Source: Hallella seregens ATCC 51272 (lineage in GTDB: Bacteria; Bacteroidota; Bacteroidia; Bacteroidales; Bacteroidaceae). Taken from it: 64,000 nt of DNA. The translations under genes and the position numbers were made by a program. Position 1 is the stretch's first letter; each line of letters opens with the position of its first letter. The stretch covers positions 102,606 through 166,605 of the forward strand of contig NZ_JADU01000006.1 in the NCBI RefSeq assembly GCF_000518545.1, given 5' to 3'. Shown one piece after another: positions 35,196-42,501 of this stretch. The notes beneath the pieces are model-generated. The model searched no databases, was not told the origin of the DNA, and saw only the letters and a program-made list of their open reading frames with translations.

Positions 35196-35486
35196 ATGGC
35201 ACATAAGAAAGGTGTAGGTAGTTCTAAGAACGGACGCGAGTCGGCTTCACAGCGTCTGGGCGTCAAGATTTGGGGTGGACAGAAGATTGTGGCCGGCAAC
35301 ATCATCGTTCGCCAGCGCGGCAACAAGCACTTCCCCGGCGAGAATGTGGGGCAAGGCAAGGACGATACGCTGTATGCCCTGGCCGACGGCGTGGTGTACT
35401 TCCACAGAGGAGTCCGCGACAAGAGCACCGTGTCGGTGCTTTCGCCCGAGGATTACGCCGCCAAGACCAAGAAGGCCGAGGCTTAA
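35196..35486 (+). CDS. rpmA: Ribosomal protein bL27
   Basis: 96 residues: [16 protein letters not shown] followed by [22 protein letters not shown]. The N-terminus begins directly with the mature AHKKG sequence, with no cleavable extension. The N-terminus reaches the peptidyl-transferase centre. An AGGAGG SD at 35182-35187 sits eight bases before the ATG. A strong hairpin terminator follows. Confidence 0.98.
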   Translation: MAHKKGVGSSKNGRESASQRLGVKIWGGQKIVAGNIIVRQRGNKHFPGENVGQGKDDTLYALADGVVYFHRGVRDKSTVSVLSPEDYAAKTKKAEA

Positions 35487-35517
35487 CACAATCCCGACTT
35501 ATTCCAAACAAACATAG

Positions 35518-35545
35518 AAGCCCGCTCCTTTTAGAGCGGGCTTTC
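35518..35545 (+). terminator. Intrinsic terminator after rpmA
   Basis: AAGCCCGCTC (35518-35527) pairs with GAGCGGGCTT (35534-35543) around a CTTTTA loop, followed by TTCTG. The hairpin lies 30 bases after the rpmA stop. Confidence 0.82.
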
Positions 35546-35617
35546 TGCGTGTGGAGCGGCGAAAGGGCGGCCGGAGGTCCCGGCCGGAGGTGCAGACGGC
35601 GGCGGGATGGCCGCCGT

Positions 35618-36262
35618 TCAGCCGAGGGCGAGGATGTCCTCGGGGCGGCGCACCAGCGTGGCGGCGCCGTGGGCCCGCAGGAACGGCTCGTCGCGGAACC
35701 CCCAGAGCACGCTGATGCAGGGCATGCCGCAGTTGCGTGCCGTGTCGATGTCGACGTCGCTGTCGCCGATGTAGACGGCAGTTTCAAGGGGCATTCCCAG
35801 CTGGCGCAGGGCCTCGAGCACGGTGTCGGGGGCGGGTTTGCGGCGGATGTTTTCGCGTTCGCCGATGGCCACGGCCACCTCGTCGCCGAAGAAGTGGCGC
35901 ACCAAGGCCTGCGTGGCAGCGTAGAACTTGTTGCTCACCACGGCCACGCGGCGGCCGCGCCGACGCAGCTCGGCCAGCAGTTCGGGCACGCCGTCGTAGG
36001 GCCGCGTGGTGTCCAGGCTGTGGTCAAGATAGTGCCGTCGGAAGGCGGCATACACCTCGTCGAACTGCGCCTGGGGGCACCCCTCAGGCACGGCACGCTC
36101 CATGAGCTTCCTCACGCCGTTGCCCACGAAGCGCCTCACCTCCTCCACCGTGCGCTCGGGCAGGCCGTGAACGCACAGCGCATAGTTGCAGCTCGCCGCC
36201 AGATCACCCAGCGTATCGAGCAGAGTGCCGTCCAAATCAAATATATAGCTCTCGTAAGTCAT
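35618..36262 (-). CDS. HAD-family phosphatase, phosphoglycolate-phosphatase-like
   Basis: 214 residues. Motif I IFDLDGTLLDTLGDL near residue 7, motif II VAVVSNKF, and motif III plus the acidic pair in KPAPDTVLEALR...YIGDSDVDID. A four-helix cap between motifs I and II gives the subclass of phosphoglycolate phosphatase and beta-phosphoglucomutase. The physiological substrate is not certain. Its first 26 bases overlap the end of the starch-binding-module gene upstream, so the two are co-transcribed and probably coupled, which hints at a sugar-phosphate role. Confidence 0.88.
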   Translation of the reverse strand: MTYESYIFDLDGTLLDTLGDLAASCNYALCVHGLPERTVEEVRRFVGNGVRKLMERAVPEGCPQAQFDEVYAAFRRHYLDHSLDTTRPYDGVPELLAELRRRGRRVAVVSNKFYAATQALVRHFFGDEVAVAIGERENIRRKPAPDTVLEALRQLGMPLETAVYIGDSDVDIDTARNCGMPCISVLWGFRDEPFLRAHGAATLVRRPEDILALG

Positions 36263-37019
36263 AGTCGGTCGTATGGTCTTCGTTCAGCAGTTCGTCGTGA
36301 AAGGTCAGCGTCGTGGCGGTGCGCACGTTGCCGCCGTAGACCACGAGCTGGTCGCCCGTCTCCAGCCGTCGCAGTGCGGTGCGGCGGTTGTCGCCCCGCT
36401 CCCACTCCACGATGTCGTGCGTATGGTCGTCCACCACCACATACTTGAACGCCACGGGCAGCCCCAGTGCGTAGGCGTTGATAGAGAGCATCCAGTCGCC
36501 ATCGCCCACCGGATACATCTGCAAATAGCGCTTTTCGCTCCATGCTCCCAGGGCGGCGTCGCTGCCCAGCAGGGCCACGGAGCGGCCCGCCGGCACGTGG
36601 GGAGCCGACACGCGGAAGATGACCGAGCGGTTGAACTGCGGCACGTCGCACAGGCGCATCAGCGGGCGGCGGGGCCGGCGGACGGCAAAGAGATAGTGTT
36701 GCAGCGAGAGGTCACGCCAGATGTCCTCGAAAATGTAGTTGCGCGACTCGTCGCAACAGTAGAGACGCGGCACGGCGGCCCACTCACGGCGCATCAGGCG
36801 GCCCGCGTCGTCCTCCACCTGATAGTGGTACGCCAGGTAGCGCACGGCCTGGCGGGGCAGCGGGCGGGCCGTGGTCTCAAGCCGCCACAGCGTGCCGTCG
36901 TCGGTGTGCATGGGCAGGTCGAGGCTGCGGCCGTGGCCCCCGGCGTCCAGATAACGCAGGCACACGTGCACCGACTGGCCGAAGGGCGCCCGATAGGAAA
37001 TGCTGAATTGGAGTTTCAT
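36237..37019 (-). CDS. Orphan tandem CBM20-like starch-binding protein (MalQ/DPE2 N-terminus without GH77)
   Basis: 260 residues, no signal peptide. Two CBM20-like modules are visible: residues about 1-120 (MKLQFSISYRAPFGQSVHV) and about 125-245 (VIFRVSAPHVPAGRSVALLGSDAALGAWSEKR). This pair, including a SLQHYLFAV-like link and LVVYGGNVRTATTLTF at the end, resembles the N-terminal third of the DPE2-type 4-alpha-glucanotransferase of Bacteroidetes. The GH77 catalytic domain that should follow is absent: the frame stops and the HAD gene begins. It is either a relic of a malQ rearrangement or a stand-alone glycogen-binding protein. There is no frameshift evidence, since the neighbouring sequence is the intact HAD gene. 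Confidence 0.72.
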   Translation of the reverse strand: MKLQFSISYRAPFGQSVHVCLRYLDAGGHGRSLDLPMHTDDGTLWRLETTARPLPRQAVRYLAYHYQVEDDAGRLMRREWAAVPRLYCCDESRNYIFEDIWRDLSLQHYLFAVRRPRRPLMRLCDVPQFNRSVIFRVSAPHVPAGRSVALLGSDAALGAWSEKRYLQMYPVGDGDWMLSINAYALGLPVAFKYVVVDDHTHDIVEWERGDNRRTALRRLETGDQLVVYGGNVRTATTLTFHDELLNEDHTTDYDLRELYI

Positions 37020-37107
37020 GCTGCAAAGTTACGACAAAGAAACGAAGTGAAGCACAAAAAACGACGCCAAAATGCCGCCGCCGACACGAAAGTTGGAAGT
37101 CGAAAGT

Positions 37108-37138
37108 TTTGCCATGTCGCCGTTTTGGCGTACCTTTG
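37108..37138 (+). promoter_or_regulatory. Consensus Bacteroidetes promoter of mltG
   Basis: TTTG at 37108-37111, exactly 19 bases, then TACCTTTG at 37131-37138. It matches both consensus elements and their spacing. The leader to the ATG at 37165 is about 20 bases. Confidence 0.8.
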
Positions 37139-37164
37139 CACCGTTTAAAAAGACGACAAAAATC

Positions 37165-38211
37165 ATGAAGAAAGACATGAAAAGAAAATACCTCCTGCCG
37201 GCCGCACTCTGCCTGTTGCTCATGGCCGGACTGGGCTACTACTACTTCTTCACCTCGTTCACGGGCAAGGCCGAGACCTGTTATGTCTGCATTGACGAGG
37301 ACGACAACTACGACTCGCTCATGGCCAAACTGGGAACTGTCGCCCAAAAGCACAGCCTACACGCTTTCAGCACTCTCTCGCGCCACAGCAACCTGGCCAA
37401 GCACGTGCACACGGGACGCTATGCCGTGACCCCGACGACCGGGGCTTTCAGCCTGTTCCGCCACATCAAGAACGGCATGCAAGAGCCTCTGGCCCTCACT
37501 GTGCCCAGCGTGCGCACCATGCAGGACCTGGCCGGCACGCTGGGTGCGCGGCTCATGGTGGACAGCGCGCGGCTGGCCCGCGCCTTCACCGACGAGGCGG
37601 TGTGCCGGCGTTATGGTTACGACACGGCCACCATCGCCGCCCTCTTCATCCCCAATACCTACAACATCTACTGGAATACATCGGCCGAAGCCCTCATGGA
37701 GCGTATGCAAAAGGAGAACCGCCACTTCTGGAACGAGGAACGAACGACCAAGGCCAAAAGCCTCGGGCTCTCGCCGTTGCAGGTCGTCACGCTGGCCAGC
37801 ATCGTCGATGAAGAGACTGCCAACAACGCCGAGAAGCCGATGATTGCCGGCATGTACTACAACAGGCTCATGCTGCGCGACGCTGAATATCCCGAGGGCA
37901 TGCCCCTGCAGGCCGACCCCACCATCAAGTTCGCCTGGCAAAACTTCGCCCTGAAGCGCATCTACAACAGTCTGCTGCGCATCGACAGCCCCTACAACAC
38001 CTACCGTTTCCCCGGTCTTCCGCCGGGCCCGATACGCATTCCGTCGGTCGCCGGCATTGATGCCGTGCTCAATCTGGTGCGTCACGACTACCTCTACATG
38101 TGTGCCAAGGAGGACTTCAGCGGCACGCACAACTTTGCTCGAACCTACGCCGAGCACATGGACAACGCCCACCGCTACGCCGACGCCTTGAACAAACACG
38201 GAATCAAATAG
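37165..38211 (+). CDS. mltG: Endolytic peptidoglycan transglycosylase MltG
   Basis: Start at 37165 (MKKDMKRKYLLPAALCLLLMAG), 348 residues; an upstream in-frame ATG lies before the promoter and is rejected. One N-terminal membrane helix, then the YceG domain. The active-site stretch is LASIVDEETANNAEKPMIAGMYYNRL followed by PLQADPTIKFA. The first acid of the SIVExET pattern is Asp here, with Glu at the next two positions. It cleaves nascent glycan strands at the membrane and so sets strand length. A single-gene unit with its own promoter and terminator. Confidence 0.93.
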   Translation: MKKDMKRKYLLPAALCLLLMAGLGYYYFFTSFTGKAETCYVCIDEDDNYDSLMAKLGTVAQKHSLHAFSTLSRHSNLAKHVHTGRYAVTPTTGAFSLFRHIKNGMQEPLALTVPSVRTMQDLAGTLGARLMVDSARLARAFTDEAVCRRYGYDTATIAALFIPNTYNIYWNTSAEALMERMQKENRHFWNEERTTKAKSLGLSPLQVVTLASIVDEETANNAEKPMIAGMYYNRLMLRDAEYPEGMPLQADPTIKFAWQNFALKRIYNSLLRIDSPYNTYRFPGLPPGPIRIPSVAGIDAVLNLVRHDYLYMCAKEDFSGTHNFARTYAEHMDNAHRYADALNKHGIK

Positions 38212-38241
38212 GCTTCCCGCGAGAGAAGCACCCAAAAAGAA

Positions 38242-38271
38242 AATGGCATCCGCTTCACAGCGCATGCCATT
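38242..38271 (+). terminator. Hairpin after mltG
   Basis: AATGGCAT (38242-38249) pairs with ATGCCATT (38264-38271). Inside, after a C-C mismatch, CGC/GCG adds three pairs. It is followed by a short T-containing tail and lies 30 bases past the stop. Confidence 0.6.
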
Positions 38272-38404
38272 CATTCTCAATAGGTATTAGCCTTTCGTTA
38301 AGGTAAAAAGATTGTATTCAGGATAACGGTTGCAAAGATAAAACTTTTTAATGACACTTGCAAATGTTTTTGAACCTTTCACTTATAAATTATGGAGAAA
38401 TGAC

Positions 38405-38412
38405 TAACTTTG
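38405..38412 (+). promoter_or_regulatory. -7 element of glnS
   Basis: TAACTTTG matches TAnnTTTG, 24 bases before the ATG at 38437. The region just upstream is A+T rich. Confidence 0.6.
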
Positions 38413-38436
38413 CAAATATAATCAATTAACAGGAAT

Positions 38437-40155
38437 ATGGACATTAAGGAAAGCAATACGGGTGAAGAAAAACGGAGTCTGAGCTTCGTGGAACAGCTCG
38501 TAGAGGAGGATTTGGCAAAGGGAAAGAACGGCGGACGCATCCAGACTCGCTTCCCCCCGGAGCCCAACGGATACCTCCATATCGGCCATGCCAAGGCCAT
38601 TTGCATGGACTTCGGCGTGGCCGAAAGATACCACGGCGTGTGCAACCTACGCTTCGACGACACTAATCCGTCCAAGGAAAATACGGAATATGTGGAGAAT
38701 ATTCTGAACGACATCAGCTGGCTGGGATTCAAATGGGGCGACATTTATTACGCCTCCGACTACTTTCAGAAGCTGTGGGACTTCGCCGTTTGGCTCATTC
38801 GCAAGGGTCTGGCCTACGTCGATGAGCAGACCTCGGAGCAGATTGCCGCACAGAAAGGCACCCCCACCACGCCGGGAACCGACAGCCCCTACCGCAACCG
38901 GCCCGTGGAAGAGAACCTCCAACTGTTCGAGAAAATGAACACGCCGGAGGCCGTCGAGGGCTCGATGGTGCTGCGGGCCAAGCTCGACATGGCCAACGAT
39001 AACATGCACTTCCGCGACCCCGTCATCTATCGCATCATCCAAACACCCCATCATCGCACCGGCACGAAGTGGCATTGCTACCCGATGTACGACTTCGCCC
39101 ACGGGCAAAGCGACTATTTCGAGGGCGTGACCCACTCGATATGCACACTGGAATTTGTGCCTCATCGTCCGCTTTACGACAAGTTGGTGGACTTCCTTAA
39201 GGAGTGCGACGGCACGGCTGCACGGGGCATCGACGACTTCCGCCCCCGTCAGATTGAGTTCAACCGACTGAATCTCACCTACACCATGATGTCGAAACGC
39301 AAGCTCCACGCCTTGGTGGACGAGCACCTGGTCAACGGTTGGGACGACCCCCGCATGCCTACACTCTGCGGCATGCGACGCCGCGGATACTCGCCGGAAT
39401 CGGTGAAAAACTTCATCAAGTCCATCGGCTACACTAAGTTCGACGCGCTGAACGACATGGCTCTGCTCGAAGCAGCCGTGCGCGAAGACCTGAACAAGAG
39501 GGCCGTGCGCGTGTCGGCCGTGCTCGATCCGGTGCGACTTGTCATCACCAACTACCCCGAGGGCCGCAGCGAGGACATGGAGGCCGTGGACAATCCCGAG
39601 GACGAAAACAGCGGCACGCACGCCATCACGTTCTCGCGCAACCTGTGGATGGAGCGGGCCGACTTCATGGAAGACGCGCCGAAAAAGTTCTTCCGCATGA
39701 GCCCCGGCCGGGAGGTGAGGCTCAAAAACGCCTACATCGTGAAGTGCACGGGCTGTACCAAGGACGCCGAAGGCAACGTGGTGGAGATTCAGGCCGAGTA
39801 CGATCCCGAGAGCCGCAGCGGTTTGCCGGGTGCCGACCGCAAGGTAAAGGGCACCCTCCATTGGGTGAGCACGGACCACTGCGTCAAGGCCGAGGTGAGA
39901 GAATACGACCGTCTCTTCTCCGTGGAGAACCCGTCGGCCGACGAGCGCGACTTCCACGAACTGCTCAATCCCGACTCCTTGCGCACCGACCGCAACTGCT
40001 TCGTGGAGAGCTATGCCGCCCGGAAACGGCCCGGCGAATACCTGCAGTTCCAGCGCATCGGCTACTTCATGGCCGACCCGGACGGCACCCAAGAGGCCCC
40101 GGTATTCAACAAAACCGTGGGGCTGAAAGACACTTGGGCCAAACAAAACAAGTAA
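38437..40155 (+). CDS. glnS: Glutaminyl-tRNA synthetase
   Basis: 572 residues, the normal length for bacterial GlnRS. Class I signatures: PPEPNGYLHIGHAKAI (HIGH, near residue 40) and MMSKRKLHALV (KMSKS variant, near 285). The C-terminal anticodon-binding barrels follow. It charges tRNA-Gln with glutamine in the cytoplasm. It is the first gene of a probable three-gene unit with the TPR protein and DedA, the next start lying four bases after its stop. Confidence 0.98.
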   Translation: MDIKESNTGEEKRSLSFVEQLVEEDLAKGKNGGRIQTRFPPEPNGYLHIGHAKAICMDFGVAERYHGVCNLRFDDTNPSKENTEYVENILNDISWLGFKWGDIYYASDYFQKLWDFAVWLIRKGLAYVDEQTSEQIAAQKGTPTTPGTDSPYRNRPVEENLQLFEKMNTPEAVEGSMVLRAKLDMANDNMHFRDPVIYRIIQTPHHRTGTKWHCYPMYDFAHGQSDYFEGVTHSICTLEFVPHRPLYDKLVDFLKECDGTAARGIDDFRPRQIEFNRLNLTYTMMSKRKLHALVDEHLVNGWDDPRMPTLCGMRRRGYSPESVKNFIKSIGYTKFDALNDMALLEAAVREDLNKRAVRVSAVLDPVRLVITNYPEGRSEDMEAVDNPEDENSGTHAITFSRNLWMERADFMEDAPKKFFRMSPGREVRLKNAYIVKCTGCTKDAEGNVVEIQAEYDPESRSGLPGADRKVKGTLHWVSTDHCVKAEVREYDRLFSVENPSADERDFHELLNPDSLRTDRNCFVESYAARKRPGEYLQFQRIGYFMADPDGTQEAPVFNKTVGLKDTWAKQNK

Positions 40156-40158
40156 ACT

Positions 40159-41649
40159 TTGGACGACAAACGCTACGACAAGGAGTTCCTCGAAACGCTC
40201 CACCAGTATGAAGCAGCCTGCAAAGCGGGCGGCTCCATCTACTTGGAGTCCGACGAACTCACCGACATCGCTGAATATTACTATCAGCACAGCCGTGTGG
40301 ACGAGGCCATTGCCACGGCCGAACAAGCCATGGCCATGTTCCCCGGGGCGGCCGACCCGCTGCTCTTCCGCGCCCGCATCGCCCTGCAATACGAGAACAA
40401 TGCAGACAAGGCCGAGCAGCTGACGCACCAGGTGAACGACACGGACGAGCTGGAATACTACTACATCACAGCCGAGATTATGCTGGCACGCGAGCAGGAC
40501 GAGGAGGCCGACAGCTACCTTGCAGCCCGCGAAGCGCAGGTGGACGAGGACGATTTGGAGGACTTCCGGCTGGACGCAGCGGGGCTGTTTTCCTCGTACA
40601 GCAACTACGAACTGGCCGAAAAATGGCTGGCCAAATGCCAGGACACCGACTTCGACGACTACCGGGAGATTGAAGGACAGATAGCCATGGGCACCGGCCA
40701 ATACGAGCGGAGCGAGAAGATTTTCAACCATCTCATCGACCGTGATCCCTATTGCATCGAGTATTGGAACGAGTTGGCCTCGGCCCAGTACATGGCCAAC
40801 AACCCCTCGGGTTCGCTCGAGAGCAGCGACTTCGCCTTGGCCATCAACGCCCGAAACCCCGACGCCGTCATCAACAAGGCCAACAGTTTGATGATGCTTC
40901 AGAACTATGACGAGGCACTAAGATACTACCGTCTCTTTGCCTCGCTACAGCCCTACGACGAGGCCGGCAGCATGGGCATCGCCAGTGTGCTCTCCCTTCA
41001 GAACCGCAGCGCCGAGGCCTTGCCCTATCTGGAACAGGCCGAACGGCTCTCGACACCGGGTTCCGGCACCTATTTCGAGATTCTCTGCAACAAGTGCTAC
41101 ACACATGCGGCCATGGGAAACTACGGCCTTGCGTTCGACGTGATCGACCAGATTGCGCGCGATGGCGGCAGCATGGCCGAACAAGACATGCTACGGGCCT
41201 ACGTGTTCCTGCGGCAAGGCGACGAGCCCCAGGCCGTGGCCCACTACCGCAAAGCCATGGCCGCCACCGACCCCAAGGAGCAGAAACGCGGCCAGTTCTT
41301 CTTTGCCACATCGGCTTTCGGCAGCGAACACCCAGCTCTGGCCCGCCAAATCTTCGGCGAGATGGCCGGCGGCGACACGGGCGACGAGTGGCCCGACGTG
41401 TGGGTGTACCTGGCACTGTGCGACCACCGGCTGGGCCAGCGCGAGGATTTCCTGCGCCATCTGCGCACCGCCGTCGAGCGCAACGGCGACGAGACACTGC
41501 AAGGACTGGCCGATCTCTTCCCCAGCCACATCGCGCCCGCCGACTACTACCGCTACGCGCTGACCCATCCCGACATGGCCGCACGGCCCTCCGGCGACAC
41601 CGACACCCATAACCCATCACACCCATCAATCCCCCACACACCATTATGA
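40159..41649 (+). CDS. Large TPR-repeat protein with TTG start
   Basis: 496 residues beginning at a TTG (DDKRYDKEFLETLHQYE follows the initiator). No ATG is available until deep inside the first repeats, and the frame opens right after glnS, so TTG is the credible start. The chain is made of successive tetratricopeptide-like helix pairs (DELTDIAEYYYQHSRVDEAIATAEQAM, GQYERSEKIFNHLID, NYDEALRYYRLFASLQPYDEA and others). No signal peptide or membrane segment, so probably cytoplasmic and protein-binding. The C-terminal tail is Pro/His rich, and the stop overlaps the DedA ATG by four bases. Confidence 0.85.
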   Translation: MDDKRYDKEFLETLHQYEAACKAGGSIYLESDELTDIAEYYYQHSRVDEAIATAEQAMAMFPGAADPLLFRARIALQYENNADKAEQLTHQVNDTDELEYYYITAEIMLAREQDEEADSYLAAREAQVDEDDLEDFRLDAAGLFSSYSNYELAEKWLAKCQDTDFDDYREIEGQIAMGTGQYERSEKIFNHLIDRDPYCIEYWNELASAQYMANNPSGSLESSDFALAINARNPDAVINKANSLMMLQNYDEALRYYRLFASLQPYDEAGSMGIASVLSLQNRSAEALPYLEQAERLSTPGSGTYFEILCNKCYTHAAMGNYGLAFDVIDQIARDGGSMAEQDMLRAYVFLRQGDEPQAVAHYRKAMAATDPKEQKRGQFFFATSAFGSEHPALARQIFGEMAGGDTGDEWPDVWVYLALCDHRLGQREDFLRHLRTAVERNGDETLQGLADLFPSHIAPADYYRYALTHPDMAARPSGDTDTHNPSHPSIPHTPL

Positions 41650-42281
41650 ACATCCTCTCATCGCTTCTCGACAACCTGAACTATGGCACTGTATTCCTGC
41701 TGATGCTGCTGGAGAGCACGGTAATCCCCGTGCCGTCAGAGCTCGTGGTCTCGCCGGCAGCCTATCATGCCGCGGGCGGCAACCTCGACATCTGGATCGT
41801 CATTCTGGCCGCCACCCTCGGGGCCGACTGCGGAGCCACCATCAACTACGTGGCCGGATACTACCTGGGCCGCCCCATCATCTACCGATTTGCCAACAGC
41901 CGCTGGGGCCGTCTGTGCATGCTGAACCAGAAAAAGGTGGAGCACAGCGAGAAATACTTCAACGACCACGGCATGGTGGCCACCATCACGGGCCGCCTGC
42001 TCCCGGGCATCCGTCACCTGATTTCCATTCCTGCCGGGCTGGCCAAGATGACTTACTGGAAGTTCCTGCTCTACACCACGCTCGGTGCAGGCTGCTGGAA
42101 CATCATCCTGGCCGGGCTGGGCTGGTACCTGCACGCCGTGGTGCCCGAGGAAAAGCTGAACGACAAAATCATGGAATACGGCGAATACATCAAGCTCGCG
42201 GTCATGACGCTTGTGGCCGTGGCCCTGCTTTATTTCCTCGCCAAGTGGTACATTGACCGGCGCAGACGGATGAAACTCTGA
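41646..42281 (+). CDS. DedA-family membrane protein
   Basis: 211 residues with four to five membrane segments. The family signatures are ESTVIPVPSELVVSPAAY near residue 20, and FNDHGMVATITGRLLPGIRHLISIPAG with the conserved Arg and Gly near 105-125. DedA proteins are inner-membrane half-transporters, several of which act as undecaprenyl-phosphate or phospholipid flippases. The start overlaps the TPR gene stop (ATGA). A bidirectional hairpin terminator follows. Confidence 0.92.
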   Translation: MNILSSLLDNLNYGTVFLLMLLESTVIPVPSELVVSPAAYHAAGGNLDIWIVILAATLGADCGATINYVAGYYLGRPIIYRFANSRWGRLCMLNQKKVEHSEKYFNDHGMVATITGRLLPGIRHLISIPAGLAKMTYWKFLLYTTLGAGCWNIILAGLGWYLHAVVPEEKLNDKIMEYGEYIKLAVMTLVAVALLYFLAKWYIDRRRRMKL

Positions 42282-42335
42282 CCGCCGCGCGCAGCCACAG
42301 CCGCGACAAGCCCGCAGCCACACGCACGCGGCAAT

Positions 42336-42411
42336 GCCGCCTTGGGCACACAAGCCCACCGCGGCACATCCTCCGCCCCGCCGCCTTGGGCGAACGAGTC
42401 CGCAGCGGCAC
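42336..42411. repeat. Two copies of a 32-base word 44 bases apart
   Basis: GCCGCCTTGGGC followed by RMACRAGYCCRCMGCGGCAC occurs at 42336-42367 and 42380-42411, exactly 44 bases apart (two 22-base steps). It lies in the gap between dedA and the convergent PpiD-like gene. Confidence 0.8.
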
Positions 42412-42431
42412 TCCCAAACCGTTTTCCACCA

Positions 42432-42482
42432 AACGCAAGAAACCACGCCTCCGGTTACCCGGGAGGCGTGGTTTCTTGCGTT
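42432..42482. terminator. Bidirectional terminator between convergent genes
   Basis: Perfect 21-bp inverted repeat: 42432-42452 pairs with 42462-42482 around GGTTACCCG. The outer half of the stem is A+T rich (AACGCAAGAAACCA and its complement), giving a T-rich stretch in either direction. It lies between dedA and the PpiD-like gene, serving both. Confidence 0.85.
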
Positions 42483-42501
42483 GCAACGGGCAAGCCCGTG
42501 T

